64,000 nucleotides of DNA, taken from Mycteria americana (lineage: Eukaryota; Chordata; Aves; Ciconiiformes; Ciconiidae). Position numbers and translations under genes: made by a program. The stretch spans positions 17,501,001-17,565,000 of the forward strand of contig NC_134368.1 in the NCBI RefSeq assembly GCF_035582795.1, written 5' to 3'. Below, in pieces: positions 1 through 12,318 of this stretch. The notes beneath the pieces were generated by a model, which saw nothing but the letters and a program-made list of their open reading frames with translations, did no database searches and was not told the DNA's origin. The stretch's first letter is position 1, and every line of letters begins with the position of its first letter.

Positions 1-3000
1 TGGTCTTCAAGCAAGACTTACAGAGTGATGCTCTGTGGTCATTGCTAAGGTTGGACTAGATTACATCACCAAAATGATTGGGCTCTTCTTGTCTTCAAGT
101 CTATGCAGCAATTACATTGAGACATGCTTGTAATTCACTCCAAGCACATTTTGTAAATAATTATTAAAGTGTTACTACACCCTTTTACTGAAAGTTATAT
201 TATATTGAAAGTTATTTTCACATAAATGGGCTATTTGTGTAGAGAACATTTTGACTACTGTCCTAGGACTCACATATTTAAGGAATTAAAATTTAACTGA
301 AATATAGGAAAATTCACGTATAGAAATTCAATGGCTGATCTGCTCAGTGCTAGCTGCAGAGGTCCTACAGAGACTAAAAAATATTCAAGTAATTCTCCAG
401 TGTCATATTCGCCTGAAACCCCAGCTGCTTTTTACGAGAGCTAACAATCTCTAATATTCTACCAGTGTTTAGCTATTGGGTATATTAGTTTATGAGGCTC
501 AGCAAAGAACAGACCCTGTTTATTAACCTTTCACTAAACCCCTCACAAACTCAAACACTGGCGAGAGAATAAGAACAAAACCGCACATGAATGTTATCAG
601 GAAACGTATATATTTATTACTTTCTGATTTCTCCAGCACTTGACAGTCTACTTGATAACCATTGAATTTTCATTACTTTCATTGATTTGATCAACTCCTT
701 TTAGTTCAGAACATGAATGAGCTGAAAAGGGAAGAGCCAAAATAAAATTCCCTTTCATAAAGCATTTGTCTTCATACAGAATTCACCAGCATAATTATGC
801 CCCTATAGTTCTGATGGTATAACTCCTCATGTGGATGCTTGAATTCTACAGACATTCATGCAAGATTAAAAAGCATCCACACAGTATAATTATACTACTA
901 TAGTCTCTGGTAAATTTCCTCATATAAAGAAGACCTTTCAACATTGAAAAGAGATTATTTGGAAGAAAAAAAAAGGAAATGAAAAGAAAAGCCCTTTGAT
1001 TTCCTAATGTAGAAATTTTATGAGGTTGTCTGCTCTTAGGTTACAACATACTATATAAGCATGCACAAAAAAAAGATACAAATATGAAAACAAAAGTTCC
1101 TCTCATGATTCATTTTGACTGACCTCCAGTCAAAGCACATTGACCCAAAATGATATCACAATTACTCAAGGATATTTACCAAGGTCTGGGAATTTTTAAA
1201 GATCTAGGTAATTTTCCCTTTTACTATCATGGGTACAATTGATTTGTGGCATATGTGATCATCAATTCTGCAAAGTAGCTTCTGTAAGCTATACTTAAGC
1301 AGCAAACTGTTTTGTGCCACTGCATAAAAATGGATCTGAGCTCTCAATACCATAATGAGAGAGGAAATGACAGAATTACAGTAGGTTTTGTATTCTCTAT
1401 ATAAAAGATGAATATAATAGGTCTCATCTTAGCCTAGTTCCTTCACCTTGTAGCTATGTGGTTAGAAAGCACGACTTCCAGTGCTCAGAGTTAGATTAAA
1501 CTTACAAAAAAGGTAAACATATGAAGGTAGAGGAGTTAACGATTAAGGCATCCAAGCAACCGTATTTTTTTAAAGTAAAACTGTGCATAAAGGGTTAAAA
1601 AATTTAGAGTCTGCAGAAATAAATTAAATTTAACTCCACATTTCCCTCAGGTTCTCATTATAGAAGAAAATTAAGGTTGTCTGGATGACTTTAACCGTGT
1701 ATTTTCTCTTTTAATATATTTCGTTTCATTGAAGTGCAATATTTTCACTACATTTCCTAGGTTTCAATTATTTTTTTGTATAGCTAATGCACTTCTAAAA
1801 TATTTTAACACGAATATTCTAATACATTCAGCTTTTACGTAGTTTCTTGGCAGGGATTTTTCTTGGATTTCTTTTCTTTACAATTATTAAAAATGTTATA
1901 CATGAGCACTAAGAAAGAACCACGTGGATAGTATGGGTTTAGTCATCAAAATATACAGGGTGAAACCGGCATGTTGCTTTTCAATGTCTTTGTATCATCA
2001 TAACAGCATGAATGGTCAAAAGTGACGAAGCTTAACATTGATTTACAATTGATCATTAGATCAGAGATGTAAATTATTATGAGAGGACTCAAGACTTCTT
2101 GTTTCTGAGTCCCAGCTAGAGCTGGGCATATTTAGAAGGAGGAGGGAGACCAGCAGGAAAATAAGTGAAAGTTTCAGTATCAGTCACCCTGCACTGTTCG
2201 GAAATGCAACTTAATAAGTTAAAAAAAAAAAAAAAAGAAGCCGGGGTAGGGAAGGTAGCTGGGACATGACTAAAAAAGAGCCACGTCTTGAGAGAGCATT
2301 CATTTGCTCTATGGCAGAGCTGAGTTCAACTCTGCGTTGCCTCCAGGCCTGCCTCTTCTACCTCCCAGAGGCCCAGCCTCATCGCCGGGCCAGCCTCATT
2401 ACTACTGCCATGGATGCTGGAGTATTTCATAAAAGATGCTGCACGCCTGTGCTAACTGGGAAGGAGAGCATCCTACCTGCCAGCGACCTAGCTGCTCGTC
2501 ACTGGCTGAGCTCAGATATCGCAGTAGCCAGCCTTAGAGTTGTTGACCCCAGCTTGGTTACTGGATATATAGTCATAATTAGTCACAATGATATGGTTAA
2601 TGGTTTTCTTAATTTTAATCTGTATTTCTTCAATGCTATCCTGTACATAAAAGTTTGATTAATTTTAGTTCTATGGTGAATCTGAAGGGTCCGTACTGCT
2701 AATTTCTGAGATAATTCCATATTAATTAAAGCAGGAAATTTCTTACAGAATCTTTTGAAAATAATTTTATTGAAACAGTGGGTGGTGGTGTACAATTAGT
2801 GAACATCCATCTTGCACTCAAAGAGGAAATAAGGTCAAGTACAAGAGAATATATTTTCACATATAAATCAGACAGGTTGCCTTTGCTTCTAGTACAACAC
2901 AGATGCTACGGCTCAGAAGCAGAACCTGCTCCTCTATCACCTTTCAGAGGTTTAACAAGTAAACTTTAATAAATCTTCTTGTAGCAATTTAAAGCACTTC

Positions 3001-6000
3001 CTTTAACAGCCTGCTGAGGTGCAACCATATACTCCTTCTGTTTAACTTGCTATGTGGTCCATACACTCCTGCAGAGGGGCAGACGTAGCTACAGACACAT
3101 ACTTGCTTCCTCCTGCTGCATCTGCAATAAGGGCTACCTACAGGATTCAATGAACTCTACTTCAAAACCTCCTTGCTCAAAAATTTCCAGAGTCTCCCTG
3201 GGTCTCCTACCTCGTCTCCTGAATACAGTCAGGCTCCAGTACGCGACCCTTCAGAACAGATTATTCCAACACTGGAAGCATCATGCAGTTATTCTTAGCA
3301 CAAGTCAGTTACTCGAGTTTCTGGAGACCTATCCAATGATCACTAAGATCATTCCTTAAAATTTCCAGGAGCCTCCTACACCACAATATTCAGGTACGTA
3401 AATATACACTGAACATTCATGCAATTAGCAGAGATGTCTCATGCATTCTTTAAAGCAGAACCCAAACTTACACCCAGAGCTGTGAACACCACCTTCATGT
3501 TTGGTAAATAGTGGCAGCTGCATCTGAACCATACGTAGACAAGAAGATGAGAAAATACTGTGTTCTGATTATAGCAGCACACGATGCTGGACAAACTCTT
3601 CTTCTGCACACAGCATATAGGAAAAAAATCAGCAGTAAACCCTTAGTATTCTCTATCCTTGGAATAATTTTATGTCCTAGTAATATAACCAAATTAAGCA
3701 GCCATATTATAAGGACTGTTAAAAACGCTATCTGATACGTGAGTGCACCAGCAACAACACAAGCTTTAAAATCCTACAAGCCATTTTGAGAATTAAACAG
3801 AGACTGACAGTATCTCTATTTGGTAGTGCCAACTTTTTGAACACTTCGCATTTGTCATGAAACATATGATGGCATTGGCAGCAGTTCCCAGTTAGCACTG
3901 GTCCCCTTTGTGAAAGCCACTGCTTAAACAAAGAACTAGATATGGTCTCATCCTCAACAAATTTGAAGTGTATTTGCTCCACTGGTGAATTATTGCTATC
4001 CATTGCTATATGGAGGTGGAAAGCATGCAGGACTCTGCGGCACACAGAAAATAAGCTCTTCACAGTTTTGTAGGCTGTACACACGGAGCCATTCTGTCAC
4101 TTTTCAGCAACTCCAGCTTACATTATATCTACAGACTTACAGTAAGATGAGATAGTCACAGTATTTAAACCTTCAAACAATCTACACTGCAAATCTGCCA
4201 GCCTCCTGTTCCCCAGAATGTTTCATCTCAGCTAAAAATTATCAGTTCAGAGGGATAAGAGCACAGAGGTATACAGCTGACTCTAATGCATTCCACCAGA
4301 CAGCCTTTATGAATTTTTTAGCTGAACTTTCTTCTGTCCTTGTTGTTCTTGCCAACCACATGCAGAACATTTTAGAGACAATAGCAATTCCTGAGAGGTT
4401 TACATGCACTATTCAATTCCCAACAATAAAAAAAAAAAAATATCCTTTTTCTAAACTGAGTTCCATCTCATATTTTCCTTCATCCTAAATTACAACTAAC
4501 ATCCAGAACTTGCACTGCATAGCTGAGAAACTAGCAGAAATTGCCACATTCAATTAGCACAGCAGAAGCAGCAAACTAGAAATAGGATTTCATTCACTTT
4601 AATTCACTAGTTGGTTGCCATAAATACTCGTCTGTAAAACATGGAATTCTGAATACTCCACAGACATTATTTTCCTTTCATGAAGATGTTTGTTTACTTT
4701 GGCAGTGATTCTCTTGGGAGAAACTCTAATGACTTCCACTACCAAAAAAAACCCAAAACAAAAAAGAAACAGAAACTGCCACTAGCAAGCAAGAAAATAT
4801 TATTCTAATGTGCTGGTTAAACTCCAGGGCAAAAAGGAGAAAAAACAGAGTAAATCACTGCTTTGCAGTCTTGTGACCGGAACCCATATACTTCAAATCC
4901 AGCAGGCAGCATAGATCTCGTGATGGAAGTCGGGCTTTGAATAAAGGAAGAAAGCTGCCCATCTCCTGTGAATTTTAAGATTTTAAGATTTTTAGCTTTA
5001 AAAACAAACAAACAAACAAACAAAACCATGGCATGGGAAGAACAGAATAAAGCAAACTCTCTCAATCCCTGGTGTTAAATTTTCCCACTGCTTTTAATTT
5101 CATTCCAACACACAGTGATCTAACAAAGGTTTCTTTCCCAATTTTGTAATATCTGGATGATTAATATTTTTTATTTTAATGAGAAAAACCACCAGGAAAA
5201 AAGGTAAGCTACTGTGACTCAACAGACTGCTCACTGACAAAAAAGATTTGCCTGCCTCCTTCCTAAGAATGCATGATTATTATTTTCAGAGTTTAAAAAA
5301 AACAAGAACAGAAAAATAGTAAATGAAACACACTGATATAAATCTTCAGACCTCTTTTTCCTGTGAAATGTCAAACCTCATCATCTGCTTTTCTATATGA
5401 ATAACCTGCAGTCCCAGACTATCTTCCACGTTTCCACGGGAGGAAAAAGTCATTAACAAAAATCAACTTTAAGGTTAAGAGGAAGCAGCTCTAGCAAAAG
5501 TACGTGAATCGTATATTTTTGTTACCAGTTAGAACAATGTGCTGTTCCTGGAATGCATACGCAAGCCCGTTTCAAAGCAGACACATGCCATAGACCACAG
5601 GACAGGAGACTGTGTACTTCCCTAAACAGCCTGATCACAGGGAAGATTGAGACAGATCTCTTAGCAGAGCCCTTGTGACCAGTGCAGGACAGACAGAGCT
5701 ACCTGAATACAGAGTGCAGAAAAAAAGCCCAGGGAGAGGAGAAGATGTGGAAAGGGAGAAGGAAAGGTAAAATAGTGAAGAGAAAACAAGCAACTGATCA
5801 AAACCCCTGATTTTCTTGTAGCTGTAGAGCCTTGGAAGAAGGGTCAAATGGAGTAGTAAATCACTGTAAATGGTGAAAGGCCTATAAATATTGTGGGCTG
5901 TGGAAAGAACAATTTGTTGCATTACAAGCAGCCAGTGAGTCTCTATGCTGAGCCACTCCACAAGAAAAAGGTTTTCTGAAGTCAGTACTATCTATAGCCA

Positions 6001-8870
6001 CATTTACTTTTAACTATAACACGCAAAAATTCACCAGAAAAGCTGCTTTTAGTATTGCAATGAAAGCAAAGATAATTTTCATGTGTACATGTTATTTGCA
6101 GCCCATATTCAAAATCACAGCCATGGTGATTTTCCAACTAGCTAATAGGAGGGAAATAGCAGATTCTAACAGGAGAGTTATTTTCTTTTTTATACGTTAG
6201 GCTTCTGATATTGTGGTGTTCATGTTAATTTACAAAATGAGGAAGCACACATAAAAGTCTACACATTATATCTAAATTTTTATCAGTTTCATGATTTATT
6301 ATATGTTCCCAAAACCTGTAACACTTGTTTAATGGTGTCTGATTAGGAAAAAGTATGGACCCTACCCCCAAGAACGTACACTTTTAAAGAAGCTAAACCC
6401 ACAGACCGCTCTACAGCAGACGGCATCTCAGCACAATCCCTTTCAGTTCTTATAACTGTTAAAAGTTTTTTTGTTCAAGCAGCAAAATAGAACAGTGGGC
6501 CAAAATCTTTTCTCATATAATAACAGCCTGTCACTAACACTGGCCAATAGCAGGTGTTACTCTCCTGGGTTTATAAAAAGGCAAGAACTTAAGCTGTGCA
6601 TGGTAATTTCTAGAAGAGATGATAACCACTCAGGGGCAAAATTCAGAAGCCACTGCCTTGATGATCCCTTTTGTGTCACCCAAATGGCAGCCAGAAGAGC
6701 TGCTCTGTAATCCTTAGAGTTTATTCAATTTGTCTTTATAAAGTGTTATTTTATATAGTTTATTGTGATTTGTCTTTATATTTTCTCTTCTATAGCATTG
6801 CTGGTTCAACATGCCACACAAAATTTAGCACACAGTGGATGATGCAGAACACCAGACGAATAAGATGATTGTTGTCTTTCAGGCAGTGACAAACCCAGCA
6901 GAGTTGTCAGCCCCAACTCTGCTACAGGCCTCCTAGGTGAAGTTGATGCCTGGCACGTTTGTTGCAATGAATACAGAGAAGCAGGTTGATTAATAGCCAC
7001 AAGAACCATAACTTAGGTATATTTGGTTTTACCATACTGACAGCTTGTTTTGCAACATCTGTTTTTTTCAATTTACATATTATGTACAGCGATATTGCAT
7101 ATGGCTTGGCATTTGCTTCTCGTAATGTTTGTTGTCTAGTCTAAGCAACTCCTCCCGGCTCCGTGACTCTCTAGCTTTTCCAAGTCATTCAGATGAGGGG
7201 CTCTGCCAGTGTACTCTGTTCTTCAGGCCCAAGCATACGGTCACTTTCCGATGACAATCGGGGAACTTGGAGTCCAAGCATCCCAGTATGCCCTAGAGGT
7301 CTGGAATGGCAAATCTAGGAAGTTCCTGAGTTGCAAATGGTTGAGGTAACTGAAGGAAGCATTATACTTGCTTAGCCTGTTCTTATACATTTGTTCAGGC
7401 ATCTATTTTCAGACACTATTACCTTCCTACTAGCCCAATCCAAAAAAGCTCTCAAACCTTCCCTGGAAAGGGGCAGCTAAGATAAAAGAAAGCAGGAAGG
7501 AATCAAGTGATTACAAGGGAGAAAAAAACATTAAAGCAAGAGGGTGCGAAGGCCAAATGGTCAAAAATCAAGAAACTGGGAACTGGAGAGAGAAAACAAA
7601 CAGCGCCAAGGACAGGACTCAGCACTTCCTTGATGGCACCAAAGTACCAGTTAAGAGACTTGATTTGGTGGAGGAAAAGCCCAAATTTGTAGCCCCAGCA
7701 TACACCAAGGAGTCTCGTATCAGAGGCAGAAGAGACAGGATATAAAGCCCGAAGGATTATTGGTTTGACTCACTACAGCTGTTCTTGCTTGTATCAGAGT
7801 CAAAGAAGCACATATCACAAGACCAAGGAGCACCAAAGACCTCCTGGATTCTGCAGCAAGATATAACCAGAAGCTTTCCTCAGAATCAGCAGAGGGAGAT
7901 CAGGTTTCTCTCTCTAAAGGTACCTGCATTAAGGTAGGACAAATCATCCTTTGGTAGCACCTGTCTTGTGTTTGTAGAAGATTAGGCAGCTAATGCAGAG
8001 CGGATGCTTACTTTTTACATGGTTAAAAATAGATGAGATTCACCCCATGAAAGTTGTTTTAATAAACATGCATGATTGGGGTAGGTAGCTAGCAAGGTAG
8101 AGGTAAGCTGTCACGGAGGATGTGAGTGCTCTTGTCTTTCAGTCAATTTAAAAAGACTACTCACGGACACCACGATAGCTGTTTTGAAGGAAGAATTACT
8201 AGAATTTGGCCTTGATTTGAAGGTGAGGGACAGAGAAGCTGACTGCTTACAAAAAAACCCAACTAAATGAGTTCCTACACACTTTGTAGAAATAGGCAGC
8301 TGGTTATAGGAGAGATACAGTGCAGCATTGCTTCCACCCTTGCTAGACGCCTGAGAACGCCCTGGGTAGAGGACAGCTTCTGTTCAGGCTTGCTCATAAC
8401 CGAATGTCAGGCGTATGACACGAATGCAAAGGGAAGCCAGATGCTACCAGTTCTGCAGCTCACAAAACTAATGTTTACGAGAACCATGCCGTGAAGCAAC
8501 TCACTATTCAGAGAGGAACCATTACTCGGCTGGCAACATTTACTCAGCATGTGATCATCTGTAGGGCCTTGGTCCGCACTCTATTTTTTACCACTTGTAA
8601 GACAGACGGCTGCAGAGTTCTCAACACAGATGCCAACATAATGAATAATTCTGGAGTACTAAGCCATAATACAGCAAAGATAAATATGTATCAATTATTC
8701 TTCTATGCTGCAAATGTATTTTCATCTTAACCCTGCAAGATGGCACAGATACCCAAATACACACACCCACACAGGTTCATGATCATATCAGAGATGACTG
8801 CAGATGCAGAACCAATTTTTTTTCCTCTACATTTTATATGCATATAACAAATACATACAGATTTAACAAA
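1..8870. other. Upstream AT-rich DNA, no gene supported
   Basis: Both strands have only short frames, the longest about 130 codons (2266-2658), with no recognised domain, splice structure or codon bias. I noted simple A runs (2220-2235), an AAAC tract (5001-5025) and a small 9-bp hairpin (6897-6923). A gene on either strand cannot be excluded from sequence alone. Confidence 0.7.
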
Positions 8871-8874
8871 TAAG

Positions 8875-9085
8875 AATTGTTACACTGGGTCAGACCAAAG
8901 GTCCATCCGCCAAATGGAAAGCAGCCATCCAGTCTTTGACAGTGACCACTAATGGATGCCTAGACGAAAGCACAATAGGTCAAGCATATAACGACACTTC
9001 CCCAATGTACTCCCACATTCAACAGCCGTGTATTAATTCTCTCGCTGCTGAACTACAGCTTTCCCAGAGCACAAAGGGAAGGAGC
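8875..9085 (+). repeat. Degenerate ancient sauropsid repeat
   Basis: ACACTGGGTCAGACCAAAGG then TCCATC, followed about 45 bp later by GACAGTGACCA and CACAATAGGTCAAGC, is the order seen in an old interspersed repeat abundant in turtle and bird genomes (actgggtcagaccaaaggtccatc...gacagtggccaatgcc). The motif is well preserved at the left end and decays to the right. Family name uncertain. Confidence 0.5.
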
Positions 9086-9583
9086 TCACTTATTTTAGTC
9101 TTTTCAGGGATATCTACATGCGTAACAGCATTACATCTATAGTTGCCAAACTATTTGTTTGGATTAAACAGTTGCCAAGAGCTGCGCTTCCATTAGATGG
9201 AAAGGGTAAAACCCCACCTTTAATATTGTCTGTCCAGGAAATACCTCAAAAGATACCACCACATGCCACCCCACCTCAGTACGGGCTTGGCCTCAGCTCT
9301 CGTGCATCTCTGAGGAGTCCAATAAACGAGCAGCATGGTTTGATGGCAGGATCTAGGTGGAGAGCACGGGGTGACTGACCCAGCTTCACCCGGGAGCTCT
9401 GACACTCTCCACTGCACCACAGGGCCAGGAGTGCCCAAGTCAGGCAGAGGCCCCCTGCATCCCTACCACAGAGGGAACATCCCTACCCAGCTGTGTCACC
9501 CTGGGCCTGCCCCTCCACTCCCACAAGCGCCGAGCAGCTGTGAGGAGACAACGAGCCCCCAGATCCCGCCAGCAAGCCCCGCC

Positions 9584-9613
9584 GGTGGGCCAAGGCGGGG
9601 TGGGCCAAGGCGG
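9584..9613. repeat. 15-bp tandem duplication in CpG island
   Basis: GGTGGGCCAAGGCGG occurs twice in immediate tandem. It is GC-rich, at the upstream shoulder of the CPEB2 island. Confidence 0.8.
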
Positions 9614-9789
9614 GCTCCGCCGGGGCGGCGGGCAAGCGCTCCGCGCCGGGTGCCCGCTGAGGGAACACCGCCGGGGGGGGGCGGGGCCCGGGGCTCCCCC
9701 GGCTGGGCCTCGACACCCGCCCGTCTCGTGCCGCCGCGCTCGCGCCCCACCCCCCCCTCCGCCCGCCCGTGGCGCGCGGCCCTGCGTCA

Positions 9790-9797
9790 ATGCAAAT
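9790..9797 (+). promoter_or_regulatory. Octamer motif ATGCAAAT in CpG island
   Basis: Exact POU/octamer consensus inside CG-rich sequence, where AT-only words are rare by chance. It lies 1.08 kb upstream of the CPEB2 ATG. Function is inferred from the motif only. Confidence 0.4.
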
Positions 9798-10267
9798 GAG
9801 CGGCGCGCGAAGCGAAGGGGCGGGGCGCCCCTCTTCCCTGAACGGGATCGCAGGCAGCGGAAGAAACCACCATCGGAGCCTCCCCCCACCCTGTCTGCGG
9901 ACAGAAAAGCCGGTCGCACCCGCTGCCGCAGAACGAAAAAAATGATTTTATGTCAGGTATTTCCCGCTTGAGGGTAGATACGTCGTCGAAGCCCAGCGAG
10001 TGCCCTCCTCACCCAAAAGGCCAGCAGTTCTTCAGGGCGTTACTAAAGGCTGTCGCGTCCGTCCCCCCCCCCGCTTAAGTGGTAGCGCTCACCCGGCTCG
10101 TCGCGCCGTGCGCGCGGACGTCGGTCAGCGCGAGCGCCCACCCCCCCCCAGGGAGCGCCAGGGACGTGCAAAGGGGGCGGGGCTCCCGATGTAATGCATT
10201 ATTCATGAGGGGGCGGGGCCGCTGGCTCATTACCAAGGTCGGCCGGGCGGGCAAGGGGGTGGGGGCC

Positions 10268-10288
10268 GTGACGCAACTATGACGAATG
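10268..10288 (+). promoter_or_regulatory. Paired TGACG (CREB/ATF half-site) cluster
   Basis: GTGACGCAACT is followed closely by ATGACGAAT, two TGACG half-sites 11 bp apart, roughly one helical turn. They lie in the CpG island 0.6 kb before the start codon. TGACGCAA also resembles ATF4-C/EBP composite sites. Binding is inferred. Confidence 0.35.
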
Positions 10289-10691
10289 TTCCGGCATTCT
10301 TAAGGACGTTGCAGCCGGCTCCGAGCCGGCAGTGGGGGCGGAGGGAGGCGGCGGGGGGTCGTGCGGAGCCCCGCTGCGGACACCGGAGCGGCCGGCCCGC
10401 CCGCCAGTGCCCAGCCTGGAAACGCCCCGCTTTGCCCCTGCGCTACGGTGTAGCGGCTGGGGGGGGGCGGGTGGAGGAGATACCGGGGGGGCGGCTGCCA
10501 GGGGGGAACGACCTGTCCGGGGGTGTTCATGGTGATCTAGCGGATTACGTGGGTGCGACTGCAGGCGGGAAGGGCCGCCCTACCGAGGGTCCCGATAGAC
10601 TAGAAGACAAAAAAAAAAAAAGCCCTGATAAAAATAGGATTGTTTATTATCAAAAGGCTCCGATATTTTTAAAGCCAGTATAGTGGCAATT

Positions 10692-10754
10692 ATGGCAAGA
10701 GGGCTTTATTCTAGGGAGCGGCTATTTTTTGGCTTGCGTAGTGGTTTGCGATAG
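10692..10754 (+). CDS. Possible uORF upstream of CPEB2
   Basis: A 20-codon ATG-to-TAG frame ending about 120 nt before the CPEB2 ATG, in a different frame. A second minimal frame, ATG GTG ATC TAG, lies at 10529-10540. Both matter only if transcription starts upstream of them, which the sequence does not show. If present in the leader they could reduce initiation at 10873 and favour downstream starts. Confidence 0.3.
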   Translation: MARGLYSRERLFFGLRSGLR

Positions 10755-10872
10755 GCGGGTGCTGAACCCCACTCCCCCCGAAGATTATTAATTATCTTTG
10801 TCTCTTCAGGCTCCCGGGGCGGGGAGCGCACCCCTGCGCTGCGCCGGTGTCAGGGGAGCCCCCCTCCCTTGC

Positions 10873-12318
10873 ATGGGGGATCACAGCCTCGGGCTCCCGC
10901 AGACGGCGGCCCCCAGCCCCAGCCCACCGTTGGGTGTAGGAGGCGCTGGCTCCGCCGGGTCCTTCCCCTCCCTGGCAGCGGCGGCAGCCGCCTCTCACTC
11001 CTCCTCCTCCTCCTGCCCCTTCTCACCCGCTGTAACCGGTTCCTCCGGCAGCGGCGGCGTGTCCGGTGGGTCGCCGCCGCCCTCCCTGTTCCCCTCGGCG
11101 GCCGCTGCTGCGCATCATCAGAACATGCAGGATGAGCTGCTCCTGGGGGTGACACAGCAGCAGCAGCAGCCAGGCAGCGAGAGGCTGGGCAGCAGCCCCG
11201 CATCAGGACACCCCCCTCTCGGCCACCCCTCCTCTGACTTTAAACCCAGTCTCAGCCCCCACCAGGATTTAAACAAGCAGCAACCGCAGCAGCAACAGCC
11301 GCCGCCTCCTCAGCTGAGCCAGAAGAGGAAAGAGTTTAAGCAGCAGCAGCTCAGCAGCCCAGCCCAGCTCGGCAGCAGCCACCCCCTGAATAACCACCAC
11401 CCCCCAGACTATCATCACCACCCCCCTCAGCAGCAGCAGCAGCAGCAGCAGTTCAGCCACCCCACTGACAAGTACCAGCAGCAGGAGCACAGGCAACAGC
11501 AGCAGTTCCAGCTCCTCAGCGCTCACCCCCCGGAGCCGCCGCGGACGGGGGACTACGCGCACCACCGGCCCCTCAGCCCCGCCGAGCACAAGGGCGGCGC
11601 GGACAGGGGGGGTGCAGAGCGGCTCGCCCCTTCCTGCCCGGGGGGATCGGTGTCCGCGGACCCCAATGTGGGGGTGGCCGCCGCCTCCTGCGTGAATCCG
11701 CCTCCGTCTCCTCCTCATCTGCAGGCGAGAGCCAAGCTGCCCCCCATGGAGTCCCCCCCGAACAGCCACTTGCTGGGCAGCCCCGGGAACCTCCTGCCCG
11801 GCGGGCTAGGCTCTGGCTTCAGCAGCCTGCAGAGCCCGGAGATCCCCAGCCCCCATCACCAGAGCGGGGGCGGCTCCTCCTCGGCGGCTTCCCCTCCTCC
11901 TCCGCCGCTGCCCGGCTTCGGCACCCCCTGGTCGGTGCAGACCTCGTCGCCGCCTCCGCAGCAGACGCAGCAGCCTCCGGTCTCCAGCGGCGGCGGCGGC
12001 GGGCAGATCAGCGCGATGCCGCCCCCGAGCCCGGAATCCGAGACCAGCTTCTACCCGGGGATCCCGTCATCGATCAACCCCGCTTTCTTCCAGAGCTTCT
12101 CGCCGGTGTCTCCTCACAACCCCTGCGCCGGGCCCTTCAGCAGCCCCTTCTCGGCCGCCGCCCCCCCGCCGCCGCCGCAGATGAATTTACCTCAGCAGCA
12201 GCAGCAGCAACAGCAGAACCGGAGATCCCCTGTGAGCCCCCAGCTCCAGCACCAACATCAGGCGGCGGCCGCCGCCGCCGCCTTCCTGCAGCAGAGAAAC
12301 TCCTACAACCACCACCAG
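10873..12318 (+). CDS. CPEB2: CPEB2 coding exon 1: long low-complexity N-terminal region
   Basis: Encodes residues 1-482, phase 0, ending CAG then gtaccg. The frame is open from 10792; the in-frame TAA at 10789-10791 blocks upstream extension unless splicing intervenes. The first ATG (10873) gives MGDHSLG, which resembles the MGD start of CPEB4 and supports this choice; its context has T at -3 and G at +4. The segment at residue 85 (MQDELL) matches the start of CPEB3. Composition is Gln, Pro, His, Ser, Gly and Ala, with two eight-Gln runs (residues 186-193 and 441-448) and a seven-Ala run near 463-469. The NRRSPVSPQ stretch is a proline-directed kinase-type site shared with CPEB4. The exon ends in FLQQRNSYNHHQ, as in mammalian CPEB2. 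The high GC content is typical of avian first exons. Confidence 0.9.

Noticed and set aside
1-60. GGTTGGACTAGATTACATCA resembling a CR1 tail at the window edge
   Set aside because: The words that should follow (AAGGTC, CCAACC, terminal octamers) are absent, so I do not call it CR1.
2266-2658. 130-codon frame upstream of CPEB2
   Set aside because: Mixed composition with no domain, no splice structure and no promoter; consistent with chance.
3728-4084. 118-codon minus-strand frame with Cys/His residues
   Set aside because: The Cys/His spacing fits no zinc-finger pattern and composition is otherwise random.
6897-6923. 9-bp hairpin AGCAGAGTT/AACTCTGCT
   Set aside because: Stems this short occur by chance in 64 kb; no tRNA or terminator features around it.
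7507-7745. Two overlapping Lys-rich frames of about 60 codons
   Set aside because: Composition follows the local A/G-rich sequence and there is no recognisable motif; kept as non-coding.
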